NCBI GenBank assembly: GCA_964395835.1
Contig: CAYNBJ010000008.1
Location: 1 to 44,642, forward strand
Reading direction: 5' to 3'
Source of the DNA: LLD-282 sp964395835
Lineage (GTDB): Bacteria > Pseudomonadota > Gammaproteobacteria > Berkiellales > Berkiellaceae
Length of the DNA: 44,642 nt
Shown: piece by piece, positions 8,580 to 17,630 of the stretch
How the letters are laid out: each line of letters begins with the position of its first letter
Position numbering within the stretch: the first letter of the stretch is position 1
The notes under the pieces: generated by a model
The model's database searches: none
What the model saw: the letters and a program-made list of their open reading frames with translations, nothing else
Told to the model about the DNA's origin: nothing
Position numbers and translations under genes: made by a program

Positions 8580-9614
8580 CTATGGCTGTATTGATTCTGG
8601 ACGGTTTTCAAAAAAAGCACGAGTCATTTTATTAATAGCAATCATTTTCTTTTTCCATTCTTTATTAGAATCTACGGGCATACCAGAAGAATATACACCT
8701 CGAGAAAGAAGCGATTTTGTGACCATAGTCATTCCTGTAATTTGAACATCGTCGCAAACAGAAATATGCCCAGCAATTTTCGCAGCTCCACCAATAAGAC
8801 AATTTTTTCCAATACGTGTCGATCCTGCAATACCCGCACATCCTGCAATTGCGGTTCCGCTGCCAATTGTCACATGATGAGCAATTTGCACATGATTATC
8901 AATAATCACCCTATCGCCTATAACAGTAGGATGTAAAATTCCTGCAGCTATAGCCACAAAAGAACCTATAAAACAATCTTGACCTATTTTGACTGAACTG
9001 AGATGTGGAATTTTTCTCCAAAAATCACTTTCTCTCTCAAACCCAAAGCCATCTGCACCGATCATTGTATGATGAGCAATCTGCGATCTCTCATCGATAA
9101 AAACATTCTTCTCTATAACACAATGATCGCCAATAACAATATCTTTTCTCAAAACAACTCCTGCATGAATATGGCAAAAGGCACCAATTTTAACACCATC
9201 TTCAATCACCACATGCGCATCAATGACACTATAGCGACCTATACGAACATTTTTACCAATCTGAGCTTTAGGTGAGATCAAAACTGTTTCATCAAAGCCA
9301 GCATCGACATGTATTTGTATTTTTTTTGTAAATAGTTCGAGAATTTTTTGGAAATATAGCCTTGGTGATGATACAGCAATCAGTCTTAACCCCAAGTGCG
9401 GCACATATTCAATTGTATTCGCAATAAAAATACACGCCAAATGCGCATATCTCTCTGGTGAGGATAAAATTTTCTGAAAATCATTAGAGTCAAAACAAAA
9501 AAGAGCACAGCCACTCTCTAATGAATCAAAATCACAAACTCCGTTAATTAGCAGATCAGAAGATGCTTGTTTTTCAAGAATCTCAGATAAAAAAATGGGA
9601 ATTGAAAATCGCAT
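8580..9614 (-). CDS. lpxD: UDP-3-O-(3-hydroxyacyl)glucosamine N-acyltransferase
   Basis: LpxD adds the N-linked hydroxyacyl chain in the third step of lipid A synthesis. An N-terminal uridine-binding region (RFSIPIFLSEILEKQ onward) leads into a long hexapeptide-repeat beta-helix starting near VLISPKAQIGKNVRIG, with the conserved NHVQIAHHVTIG holding the catalytic His. The C-terminal helix KEWKKKMIAINKM is typical. The ATG at 9614 gives 344 residues against 341 in E. coli. In-frame ATGs at 9662 and 9674 are possible, but they add a Lys/Phe-rich leader with no family counterpart. None of the three has a clear ribosome binding site. A terminator lies between skp and this gene. Confidence 0.93.
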   Translation of the reverse strand: MRFSIPIFLSEILEKQASSDLLINGVCDFDSLESGCALFCFDSNDFQKILSSPERYAHLACIFIANTIEYVPHLGLRLIAVSSPRLYFQKILELFTKKIQIHVDAGFDETVLISPKAQIGKNVRIGRYSVIDAHVVIEDGVKIGAFCHIHAGVVLRKDIVIGDHCVIEKNVFIDERSQIAHHTMIGADGFGFERESDFWRKIPHLSSVKIGQDCFIGSFVAIAAGILHPTVIGDRVIIDNHVQIAHHVTIGSGTAIAGCAGIAGSTRIGKNCLIGGAAKIAGHISVCDDVQITGMTMVTKSLLSRGVYSSGMPVDSNKEWKKKMIAINKMTRAFFENRPESIQP

Positions 9615-9682
9615 CGCAGTAAATTTTGAGAAAAAGATAAATTTTATTTTACTGTCTCTCATGCGATTTAGCATGTTTAGTC

Positions 9683-9716
9683 AAAAATCAAAAGGCCCAT
9701 TTTGATTGGGCCTTTT
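9683..9716 (-). terminator. Intrinsic terminator after skp
   Basis: On the minus strand AAAAGGCCC, a 9-base loop and GGGCCTTTT form a perfect 9-bp stem, followed by GATTTTT. It lies about 35 bases past the skp stop and just before lpxD, so it should end or attenuate transcripts from the bamA-skp side. Confidence 0.8.
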
Positions 9717-9750
9717 AATCTATTGCAAAAAAAACGCAGGAATCACAGTT

Positions 9751-10344
9751 TTATTTTTTGCTTTTTGTAACAGTCTCAGTTGCTTTCACTGGTGTAGCCT
9801 TGGATGCAGATGTTATGCTAGGATTTTCAGTAGGCAATTTTGCTGTACTGAGATTCAAAGATGCAATCACCATATCAGTGATATCTTTTGACTCATTCAT
9901 ATAAATCACCTGATCGACAGGAACCACAAGATCAATTTTGTTTTTTTCAGCATAGATACTTGTTGCTTCAACAGCCTGCTTGATAAGAAGATTTTTCTGC
10001 TCTTGTTCTTTTAAAGATAAATCTTCGCGTAAATCATTTTCAAGATATTTCAGCTCTCTTTGCAGCATAGCAATATCCCTGCGCATTTTATCTGATTTTT
10101 GATCGCTTAGGGTATCTTTATTTGACTCAAACTCTTGAATTTTAGCATCGAGTTGTACTTTTTTATTATTCAGTTTTCCTTGAGCTAAAGAAGCATCTTT
10201 TTGAATCTCATCTTGAACTTGCTGAAGTCCAGGTAAACTTTTTACTACTTTATATAAATCAACAGTTGCGACAGTATCGGCAACAAGATAGCTTCCTGCT
10301 GATAAAAAAGCACATAATACTGAGCGGGCTAATAGTGTTTTCAT
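9751..10344 (-). CDS. skp: Periplasmic chaperone Skp/OmpH
   Basis: Skp holds unfolded outer-membrane proteins in the periplasm and hands them to BamA. The first 22 or so residues are a Sec signal peptide (MKTLLARSVLCAFLSAGSYL, then VADT). The mature start ATVDLYKVVKSLPGLQQV corresponds to the conserved first strand. A long charged coiled coil follows (about 45-120), rich in Lys, Gln, Asp and Glu, which forms the tentacles of the trimer. The family segment AVEATSIYAEKNKIDLVV closes the fold. At 197 residues it is longer than E. coli Skp (161) because of a Ser/Thr/Lys-rich tail of about 40 residues. AAGGAG lies upstream with a rather long 10-base spacer. The gene sits 24 bases after bamA, and an intrinsic terminator follows. 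Confidence 0.92.
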   Translation of the reverse strand: MKTLLARSVLCAFLSAGSYLVADTVATVDLYKVVKSLPGLQQVQDEIQKDASLAQGKLNNKKVQLDAKIQEFESNKDTLSDQKSDKMRRDIAMLQRELKYLENDLREDLSLKEQEQKNLLIKQAVEATSIYAEKNKIDLVVPVDQVIYMNESKDITDMVIASLNLSTAKLPTENPSITSASKATPVKATETVTKSKK

Positions 10345-10368
10345 AAGAATTATACTCCTTTTAATTCC

Positions 10369-12696
10369 TTAAAAATTCATTTGCGTACCAAACGAAAAGT
10401 ACTCATAGGCGGTTTTATCCCGTTGACGATAAATGAGAGGATAATTCGCACTCAAAGTCATGGGTGGTAAAACAGGGCTCACAAATCGCAAACATAACCC
10501 TGTAGTCAGATTAACCCCTTCCGCGGGAATATATGTATTGCCATTTTGATTGTATGTGTCTGGAACTGGAACTGTTCTCCATAATTGAGCTGCATCTATA
10601 AAAGCAGAAATACGAAGTTGATCGTAATCAATTTTCAGCATTTCATTGGGAATAATGATCTCTGAACGTAATACCGATTTAATATTGCCGCCAACAGTTT
10701 GATAGATAGTATCACCCTCTACATCAACAGTTTCTATTTTAGGACCTACAGAATTAAAATGATATCCGCGAATTTCTTCAGATCCGCCACAGCTCATAAG
10801 CCGAGTCGAGGGAATAATGCTTTTTGATGTTTCACCGTAACTAAACATAAATCTCGCCATAAAATGCTGATAAAATATGAAACCACTTTTTCCAATCGGA
10901 TAATAATATTGGAAATGCAGTCCTGAATCTGTATACGTATAATCACCAATTGGAAGACTAATTTGTGAAAACAGCTCCCAACGATAACCTCTATCTGGCA
11001 AAATATAACGATTAAAAAGATTTTTAAACAAACGTGCAGATATAAAAACATAATGTGCCCAAGTATCTTCTCCCGGATTGTCCTGTACTTGTATCTGATT
11101 TTTGTCTTTTTCAATGAAATAATTTGTACTCAATCCGAACCGCAGGTTATCCTGTATTTTCCAGTTTGATCCCAAGGTTGTAGAATAAATATCACGATCT
11201 TGTTTAAAAAACATATATTCATTTTGATAGCTTCGCAAAATGCGTTGATAATCAAAGAAGACCTCAACATTATCTTCAGTAATATACGGATTCGAAAGTG
11301 AAAATTGCAGAATGCTTTCATAATTATCACTCTCATTTTTTAACACCATTTTACTGCCTGTGCCAAGAATATTGCGATCCTCATAAGACAAATTCCATGA
11401 CATTGTCATAGAGGCAATGTTATTCGAAAGACTCATACCGCCAGCTATTTTTTTTGTCTTATCTTCTTGAACAAATATATCCATATCAAGTGTCTGTGCA
11501 TCAACACCAACAGGATTGATCTGAACATTAGAAAACAAACCTGTTCTCAAAAGATCTTCATTCAAATCTTTAAAGTCTGCTGAGGAATACAGTGTTCCTT
11601 CTGGGCGTTTAATAAAATTTCTAATAATAGATGTTTTTGTAATGGTATTACCATGAATTTTATAGTCTCTAACCCGAAATCTCTGACCTGGTAAAACTCT
11701 ATAAATAATTTTAACAGTATTATCCTCTTGTCTGATTCTTTCTTGACGAATATCTCCATAGACGTAACCTTCGAAATTTAATTTGTCGCGAATAATAGCT
11801 TCAAAACGATTACATTCATCGGCATTCCAATTCATCGGCAAAGCAAGGCTATCATAATCTGGAATTTCTATTGCAATTGGTGCATCAATCTCAAAATCTG
11901 TTAAAAGTGCGAAGCTTCCTTCTTCTATGAAAAGATCAACGGTCATTGCTTGGCTCTCAGAAAGAAGAACTCGTTTATCCACAACTTTCATGTCTGGATA
12001 TCCGTTATTATGATAAAATTGCTCTAAGGCAATGATATCCTGTTCTAATTTATAGTCACTGTACTTATCAGCCGAGGTAATCAATGTAAGCAAATTAGAT
12101 GACTGTAAACGCATGATTTTTTTAAGCACATGGACAGGAAAAGCGTAATTTCCGTGCAAATTAATATACTGAATTTTTGCTATTGGGCCTTCTTGAATTT
12201 TCATCACACAAACTAAAGAATGATTTTGCCGATCAAGCTCAATGTTATAATCCAACTGAGCATTATAATACCCTTCAGCTGCGTACATTTTTCTGATTTC
12301 TTTTACCATCAGTTCCAATTGCCTCAAATTCAAAGGACGGCCAATTTGAATTTTAAATTCTGTTAAATATTTTTCCAAATCGTTTTTTGAAAAATGCGCA
12401 TATCCCTCAAAAACAAAATCTCCCAAAATATCTTTTTCAGTCACTTCTATACATAATTTTCTTGCCTGCTCATCTAGCCGAACACGAATATCATCAAAAA
12501 AATTCGTCATATACAAGTTTTTAATAATTTGAGGAATATCTTCTTGATGAAGTTCATCACCCGCTTCCACAGCTGCATAAGTTAAAATTGTTTTCTCAGA
12601 ATATCTCTGCGCACCCACAAGCTCTATAGATTCAAGGATTACGGCATACGCGATCGAAAGAGCACTGCCTAAAAAAACCAATCCGAATTTTTTCAT
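10369..12696 (-). CDS. bamA: Outer-membrane protein assembly factor BamA
   Basis: BamA is the essential Omp85-family insertase for outer-membrane beta-barrels. From the ATG at 12696 it has 775 residues (E. coli 810) and begins with a signal peptide, MKKFGLVFLGSALSIAYA. POTRA domains fill roughly residues 20-410 (ESIELVGAQRYSEKTI, then ADFKDLNEDLLRTGLFSNVQ at the fifth). A C-terminal 16-strand barrel follows, with the loop-6 motif in GGSEEIRGYHFNSVGP and a terminal Phe (SFGTQMNF). The frame extends to a TTG at 12735, but that start would bury the signal peptide. The cluster lacks rseP, dxr and uppS, which normally lie between frr and bamA. Confidence 0.95.
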   Translation of the reverse strand: MKKFGLVFLGSALSIAYAVILESIELVGAQRYSEKTILTYAAVEAGDELHQEDIPQIIKNLYMTNFFDDIRVRLDEQARKLCIEVTEKDILGDFVFEGYAHFSKNDLEKYLTEFKIQIGRPLNLRQLELMVKEIRKMYAAEGYYNAQLDYNIELDRQNHSLVCVMKIQEGPIAKIQYINLHGNYAFPVHVLKKIMRLQSSNLLTLITSADKYSDYKLEQDIIALEQFYHNNGYPDMKVVDKRVLLSESQAMTVDLFIEEGSFALLTDFEIDAPIAIEIPDYDSLALPMNWNADECNRFEAIIRDKLNFEGYVYGDIRQERIRQEDNTVKIIYRVLPGQRFRVRDYKIHGNTITKTSIIRNFIKRPEGTLYSSADFKDLNEDLLRTGLFSNVQINPVGVDAQTLDMDIFVQEDKTKKIAGGMSLSNNIASMTMSWNLSYEDRNILGTGSKMVLKNESDNYESILQFSLSNPYITEDNVEVFFDYQRILRSYQNEYMFFKQDRDIYSTTLGSNWKIQDNLRFGLSTNYFIEKDKNQIQVQDNPGEDTWAHYVFISARLFKNLFNRYILPDRGYRWELFSQISLPIGDYTYTDSGLHFQYYYPIGKSGFIFYQHFMARFMFSYGETSKSIIPSTRLMSCGGSEEIRGYHFNSVGPKIETVDVEGDTIYQTVGGNIKSVLRSEIIIPNEMLKIDYDQLRISAFIDAAQLWRTVPVPDTYNQNGNTYIPAEGVNLTTGLCLRFVSPVLPPMTLSANYPLIYRQRDKTAYEYFSFGTQMNF

Positions 12697-12787
12697 TTTT
12701 TTTATAAACACAGACTGAAAAAACCTAAGCTTCAAAAGATTATTTTTGATGGTAACACAGTTTTTTTATGAAAAAAATGTTAGATAT

Positions 12788-13615
12788 TTATAAAAGTCCT
12801 AAAAAACACGCTGTAGATATCGAAAAAACAATACTATCTAACCTATCAATGATGCCGCCATGCCCGGGAAGAAAACTTGAATAGTCTTTAATTCCGTACA
12901 CACGCTTTAGCAAAGAGAAACTCAGATCACCAATAATACTCAACAATACAAGTATTAATATTTGATTATGACTCAATGTGTTGTATAAATTCATCGAGGT
13001 CATAGAGTCTGTATAATAAAACACAAATTTCATAATAAAAATTGTCCCTAAAAAGGACCCGCAATAACCTTGTAAGGTTTTTTTAGGACTAATCCAGATA
13101 AATGCATGCTTCTTTTGAATACCAATACCAAATAAATATCCAAAAAAATCTGCACAAACAGCGCTGCCAATGGCAAAAAAATAGAGCATATTTAAATTTG
13201 CAAAATCCTGATAAATTTTATCCAAAGTCGCTAAAGTGAGTAATGTTAAAAATAAAAAAAGAGTGAATCTCAGTCCCCTCGAGCTCTTCATATGTGCAGG
13301 CCGATACAGTGCGTAGAAAAAACAAGCGAGACTACATACAAAAAAAAATTTTAAAAAACGCGCAAAAAAAGAGGTTCCTATAAAAAATCCACAATAGAGC
13401 AAAGCGCAGACAATTGCAGAAAGGTTATTGAAATGTAATAGGAACAATTCATAGGCTGCCAAAAAGCTAATCAAATAAAAAAATATTTTAAAAGAGAACT
13501 GTCCTAGGTACAAATACATACAATATACCGTAACAAAGATACGCAAAATAGTGAGTGCTCTTGTCTGGAGATCTTTGACAAGAGCACCTGAAAGATTCAA
13601 CGAGGGAAAAAGCAT
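12788..13615 (-). CDS. cdsA: Phosphatidate cytidylyltransferase (CDP-diglyceride synthase)
   Basis: CdsA makes CDP-diacylglycerol from CTP and phosphatidic acid, the branch point for bacterial phospholipids. The protein has 275 residues and about eight hydrophobic membrane segments. The family signature is clear near the C terminus: SLLKRVYGIKD, then LPGHGGIIDRLDS with the conserved Lys, Asp, His and Asp residues. The ATG at 13615 has no obvious ribosome binding site and lies 15 bases after the frr stop, so translation may be coupled. The order frr-cdsA is typical, but uppS, normally between them, is absent. Confidence 0.95.
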   Translation of the reverse strand: MLFPSLNLSGALVKDLQTRALTILRIFVTVYCMYLYLGQFSFKIFFYLISFLAAYELFLLHFNNLSAIVCALLYCGFFIGTSFFARFLKFFFVCSLACFFYALYRPAHMKSSRGLRFTLFLFLTLLTLATLDKIYQDFANLNMLYFFAIGSAVCADFFGYLFGIGIQKKHAFIWISPKKTLQGYCGSFLGTIFIMKFVFYYTDSMTSMNLYNTLSHNQILILVLLSIIGDLSFSLLKRVYGIKDYSSFLPGHGGIIDRLDSIVFSISTACFLGLL

Positions 13616-13630
13616 AGAATTGAATGCAAA

Positions 13631-14182
13631 TTAAATTTTCATGATTTCTTTTTCTTTTTCGTCATAAGCAACATCAATCATTTTAATATATTTATCCGTA
13701 AGTGTTTGAATGGTATCAAGTGTTTTTTTTGCTACATCTTCTGGAATTGTTTTGGCCTTCTCAAGATCTTTGATTTCTGCATTTGCATCACGTCGAATAT
13801 TTCTCAGTCCCACTTTAGATTGCTCGGATTCTTGTTTAGCAAGTTTAGCGATCTCTTTACGGCGTTCCTCCGTCAGTGGCGGAAAAGGAACACGTACGAT
13901 ATCGCCTGCCGTTAATGGATTTAATCCTAAATCACTTGTGTGTATCGCTTTTTCTATGGCTGGTATAGCTTTCTTATCCCACGGCTTGATTGCCAAAGTG
14001 TTCGCGCTTTCTGTCGTCACACTTGCAACTTGGGCTAAAGGCTGATCAGATCCATATAAAGAAACCATTAAAGAGCTAATCAAAGCAGGATTAGCCCTAC
14101 CAACTCGATATTTAGAAATTTCTTTTTTATAAGAATCCAGACATTTTATCATCTTCTCTTCTACATGTTTGGTGTCAAACAT
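13631..14182 (-). CDS. frr: Ribosome recycling factor
   Basis: RRF works with EF-G to split the post-termination ribosome. The protein has 183 residues (185 in E. coli) and matches along its length: a three-helix bundle with SYKKEISKYRVGRANPALI near the N terminus, VTTESANTLAIKPWDKKAIPAIEKAI in the hinge domain, and LTEERRKEIAKLAKQESEQ in the second long helix. The start at 14182 is preceded by AAGGA five bases upstream, one of the better ribosome binding sites here. It lies between pyrH and cdsA in the usual order. Confidence 0.97.
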   Translation of the reverse strand: MFDTKHVEEKMIKCLDSYKKEISKYRVGRANPALISSLMVSLYGSDQPLAQVASVTTESANTLAIKPWDKKAIPAIEKAIHTSDLGLNPLTAGDIVRVPFPPLTEERRKEIAKLAKQESEQSKVGLRNIRRDANAEIKDLEKAKTIPEDVAKKTLDTIQTLTDKYIKMIDVAYDEKEKEIMKI

Positions 14183-14227
14183 AAATATCCTTTTTTTTAA
14201 TGAATGATTTCAAATATTATCTTTTTT

Positions 14228-14908
14228 TTATGCGGATATAAAGGTGGCTTTGTTTTTTCCTCTGATTAAATCTGAAAAAGACGTGAGTCCTTTAATATTT
14301 GTAATGATAATAGGTACATTATGCTCACGACATAAATCAAAGGCTGCGAGATCCATAACACGATACTGCCTATCCAGCACTTGTGCAAAAGTCAGTTTAT
14401 CTAAAAAAACAGCATCGGAATTTGTTTTAGGATCGGCAGAATAAACACCACCAACTTCTGTAAATTTTATAACATAATCACATTGAATTTGAATAGCTCT
14501 CAAAGCTGCAGCTGTATCTGTGGAAAAATAAGGCTGACCAATGCCGGTCGCAAAAATAGGAACTTTTTTACCGAAACACTTGATGACTGATTCTAAACAA
14601 AAATTTTTTGCTAGAGATGTCAAATTCAATGCTGAAAAAATCTCAGAAGGCACCTGTAGGGAATCATGAATAATCAGACTGTTGATAAGCGTGGATATCA
14701 TCCCTATCTGATCTCCGCATTCACGAGAGTACAGGCCCTGTCCTTGCGCTCCGCGAAAAAGATTTCCACCCCCAACAACGACAGCGATCTCTATCCCTGC
14801 ATTAAAAGCTTGCTCTATGTGATGGAGATACAATCTCAGATGTTCTTTTTTGATAATTTGATGATCGCCGCCCAAAGATTCTCCGGAAATTTTAATAAGA
14901 ATGCGCAT
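14228..14908 (-). CDS. pyrH: Uridylate kinase (UMP kinase)
   Basis: PyrH phosphorylates UMP to UDP and feeds the CTP pool made by PyrG nearby. It belongs to the amino-acid-kinase fold. Visible motifs are RILIKISGESLGG at the start, VVVGGGNLFRGAQG for the phosphate and UMP sites, TDTAAALRAIQIQCD, and YSADPKTNSDAVFLDKLT followed by VMDLAAFDLCREHNVPI. The start is the ATG at 14908, giving 226 residues; upstream extension to 14950 adds unrelated sequence. It is the first gene of the minus-strand core cluster. The usual upstream rpsB and tsf are not here; a divergent membrane protein gene lies upstream instead. Confidence 0.96.
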   Translation of the reverse strand: MRILIKISGESLGGDHQIIKKEHLRLYLHHIEQAFNAGIEIAVVVGGGNLFRGAQGQGLYSRECGDQIGMISTLINSLIIHDSLQVPSEIFSALNLTSLAKNFCLESVIKCFGKKVPIFATGIGQPYFSTDTAAALRAIQIQCDYVIKFTEVGGVYSADPKTNSDAVFLDKLTFAQVLDRQYRVMDLAAFDLCREHNVPIIITNIKGLTSFSDLIRGKNKATFISA

Positions 14909-14939
14909 ATGATTTACATTTTTTATAATACATGCACAT

Positions 14940-14969
14940 ATTATGCTCAATTTTATCTTCTTTGTTCAA
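14940..14969 (-). promoter_or_regulatory. Possible promoter for the pyrH cluster
   Basis: On the minus strand TTGAAC (14964-14969) and CATAAT (14940-14945) are separated by 18 bases. The -10 matches 5 of 6 and the -35 matches 4 of 6. It would start a short leader before the pyrH ATG at 14908. Confidence 0.4.
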
Positions 14970-15025
14970 TAACAACAAAAACCTTTTAGTGCGATTGCAA
15001 CTTATTAATATATATAAGAATTCAA

Positions 15026-15053
15026 TTGACTTCAGTGCGTTTTGTGGTATTAT
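15026..15053 (+). promoter_or_regulatory. Sigma-70 promoter for the membrane protein gene at 15093
   Basis: TTGACT (15026-15031) and TATTAT (15048-15053), each 5 of 6 to consensus, are 16 bases apart. Transcription would begin near 15060, about 33 bases before the ATG. This is the best promoter-like sequence in the window. Confidence 0.6.
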
Positions 15054-15092
15054 CAAACCATACTAAAAAAATAATTTTAATATTTTTCCCAT

Positions 15093-16484
15093 ATGTTCCT
15101 ACTTGACGCTTGTTTCATCAGTCTAAAATTTTTTCTCGATTTCACTATATTTTTTGTGCAATCAATCTATAAAAATTTCATCTTAAGCATTCAATTCATC
15201 GCTCAAATGCTCGACGCATTACTCGCGAGTCTTCTTGCTGCTTTCGAAATAGCTAAGCAAAAAATACAAGCATTTCAAGCGACAAAACTCTACACGCTGC
15301 TCACAGAAAAAAATTTATTGGATTACAAAATCACAACAGTCCTCTGCATTATAACAAATTTTTTCATCTTTTCAGGCACTGCTGTGGCAGTCGCTGCTTT
15401 TGCATATCAGTTAACATCTTTTTTATCAAATGCAATATATCTTTTTTTACAAACAGAAGTTTTAGGATTCTATGCTGAGTTGTTTGCAGAATGGCGTTTC
15501 ATTCTATACTCGCACTTCACACCAGTGCTCGGTGTTATTACGATCGTCGCTCTATCTCTGCGTAATTTCTTAGGCCATATTATTAAGAATCAAAAAAGAG
15601 ATCCGTCAAAACCAAATACAATGCCTACGTATATAGAGTTAGGCATGAATCTATCCCCTGCGTATCATTTATTATTAACAACATCTTTTTGGATCAAACG
15701 TGTTGCACAAGTGACAGCTGCTCTCTTTATGATAGGTATTTTGCATATATTTCAAATCGAAACACCAATGCCCAGCGAACCCATACAAAACAACCAGAAC
15801 GAGGAGAGACCTCACTCGTTTCTTTCCGATGAGAAAAAGATAGAGCAAGATATAACAAATTTATTTTTTTTCACCCCCTTTCTTACATGGATGCTTATTG
15901 ATTGCTATGTATGTATGCCTATTTGCAATTTTTTCTTATCAATTTTTTCAATCGAACCAATCACTTACTATGATGATTGGGAAGCAATCCCTCTTCCAGA
16001 CTTGGAAATTCTCGTACCTTGCATCATAATTGGATTAGCATTCAGTCTGTTATCAGCTTGCTGCATATCTCTATCTCTCTACTACCTCCCTCAACTGGTC
16101 GGTCTTCTCGCACTCTCAATCCTCGCTTTTATTGACATTGCACTAACGGCTGCTGCCTCCCTGATCGCCGCCGCGATGCTGTACATTGCCCATACCGCTT
16201 GTACGTTAGCATTAGGATTGAGTGCATATCACGCATGCAATCTTCTAAAAAATGCTCGAAATATGCTTGATGCACATCTCATCACTGAGCTTTTCGAACT
16301 CCCCAGCAATCCTTTTAACACCAAACCGAACTACGTGATGAATTATGATATGACGCCTCAGGGCCTCGATGATCACAAAGAAGTATTACTTCTCAACAGA
16401 CCTAACTGGGACCTTGGTGGCTTGGACGATATGCAAGCGCCCTTGAAAAGCAACGTCATGATGCTCAAACCTACACGAGTATAG
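15093..16484 (+). CDS. Polytopic membrane protein of unknown function
   Basis: I do not recognise this 463-residue protein. It has roughly eight hydrophobic segments: near 78-110 (ITTVLCIITNFFIFSGTAVA), 137-165, 190-220, 258-288, and a long Ala/Leu-rich run at about 307-390. A hydrophilic loop with Pro, Asn and Glu lies at about 223-255, and the C-terminal 70 residues are soluble and end LKPTRV. The start has a strong promoter upstream but no ribosome binding site. Base use in the last third is visibly more GC-rich than in its neighbours. It is transcribed alone, divergently from pyrH. It could be a transporter-like or effector-like accessory protein; the sequence does not decide this. Confidence 0.75.
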   Translation: MFLLDACFISLKFFLDFTIFFVQSIYKNFILSIQFIAQMLDALLASLLAAFEIAKQKIQAFQATKLYTLLTEKNLLDYKITTVLCIITNFFIFSGTAVAVAAFAYQLTSFLSNAIYLFLQTEVLGFYAELFAEWRFILYSHFTPVLGVITIVALSLRNFLGHIIKNQKRDPSKPNTMPTYIELGMNLSPAYHLLLTTSFWIKRVAQVTAALFMIGILHIFQIETPMPSEPIQNNQNEERPHSFLSDEKKIEQDITNLFFFTPFLTWMLIDCYVCMPICNFFLSIFSIEPITYYDDWEAIPLPDLEILVPCIIIGLAFSLLSACCISLSLYYLPQLVGLLALSILAFIDIALTAAASLIAAAMLYIAHTACTLALGLSAYHACNLLKNARNMLDAHLITELFELPSNPFNTKPNYVMNYDMTPQGLDDHKEVLLLNRPNWDLGGLDDMQAPLKSNVMMLKPTRV

Positions 16485-16703
16485 GAAGATAAATCATAAG
16501 AGACATACAATATCCCTGATTTGTGCAAAAATCGCATGCTTACCCAACTAAAGCAAAAAATTGCAAAAAACTCTGGGATTTTTGTGAGCTTATCACAATT
16601 GCAATGATATAAACTTGCAAAATCTGTTTAGTTTAGAATTTTTTTATAGCTTTCGCAGACAAAATGAGTATATATACTTTTATAGCTCTCTGTATTTTGT
16701 ATC

Positions 16704-17630
16704 ATGTCCTACGATATCACTCTGAAAAAAGTATCCAAATCGTATAATTCCGATGCTCTGGCACTGAATAATATCGATTTAGACATTCCGCAGAATTCAT
16801 TTTTTGCTCTTTTGGGACCAAACGGTGCAGGAAAATCGTCTTTAATACATATTTTATGTGGTCTAGCGCGTCATTTTTCTGGAGAAATCCATATCGGTCC
16901 CTATAATTTGAAAAAAAATCATCTTGATGTCCGATCGTGTATCGGGCTTGTGCCACAAGAGTTTAATTTTAGTATTTTTGAATCGGTGGAAAATATTTTA
17001 TATTATCAATCTGGTTTTTATGGTATTGCCACTGCTCAGGCACATAAAAATATTGAATACTATTTAAAAAAACTTCATTTATGGTCAAAAAGAAAAGAGC
17101 CAGCAAACACACTTTCTGGAGGCATGAAACGCCGCTTAATGATAGCGCGCGCATTAGTCCATAACCCTAAAATTTTGCTTCTTGATGAACCTACAACAGG
17201 TATTGATATTGATTTAAGATATCAAACATGGGATTTTTTAAAAAGTCTACATGAAGAGGGTAGAACTATTATTCTCACGACGCACTATCTCGATGAAGCT
17301 GAAAAGCTATGTGATCGCGCTGCTTTTTTATCCAAAGGACAAGTCATTTTTTGTGAAAAAATGGACCAGCTTTTACAAAAAAGTGCCCTATTATCCATGA
17401 GATTCACTTATGAGAATCATGATTTTAATGTGATTGAATTTTTTCAAAAACACAAAGTAGATGTTCAATTTCGGAGAGATGAACAGTGCTACGAAATTCA
17501 TCTTGAAAAAAATGCGCTCTCTGTAAATAAAATTTTATCTCTCTTAGCGCAGTCACCAGTATCTGTATCAAAATTAGAAACTATCACAAAAAAACTTGAA
17601 GATTATTTTATAAAAAAAGGTGTATCATGA
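16704..17630 (+). CDS. yadG: ABC transporter ATP-binding protein, YadG-like
   Basis: This is the ATPase of an ABC-2 type exporter, of unknown substrate, acting at the inner membrane. At 308 residues it equals E. coli YadG and resembles it strongly throughout. Walker A GPNGAGKS is at 38-45, followed by GLVPQEFNFSIFESVENI, the signature LSGGMKRRLMIARAL, Walker B ILLLDEPTTGIDID and the switch TTHYLDEAEKLC. The stop overlaps the start of the permease gene by 4 bases (ATGA), so the two are translationally coupled. No ribosome binding site is evident at the ATG. The 219-base upstream gap contains several TTGCAA repeats. Confidence 0.92.
   Translation: MSYDITLKKVSKSYNSDALALNNIDLDIPQNSFFALLGPNGAGKSSLIHILCGLARHFSGEIHIGPYNLKKNHLDVRSCIGLVPQEFNFSIFESVENILYYQSGFYGIATAQAHKNIEYYLKKLHLWSKRKEPANTLSGGMKRRLMIARALVHNPKILLLDEPTTGIDIDLRYQTWDFLKSLHEEGRTIILTTHYLDEAEKLCDRAAFLSKGQVIFCEKMDQLLQKSALLSMRFTYENHDFNVIEFFQKHKVDVQFRRDEQCYEIHLEKNALSVNKILSLLAQSPVSVSKLETITKKLEDYFIKKGVS

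Noticed and set aside
10794..11759. Several 65-106-codon minus-strand ORFs inside bamA
   Set aside because: All lie within the well-matched BamA frame and are out-of-frame shadows.
12697..12735. TTG start extending BamA by 13 residues
   Set aside because: It would place charged and aromatic residues before a good signal peptide that begins at the ATG at 12696.
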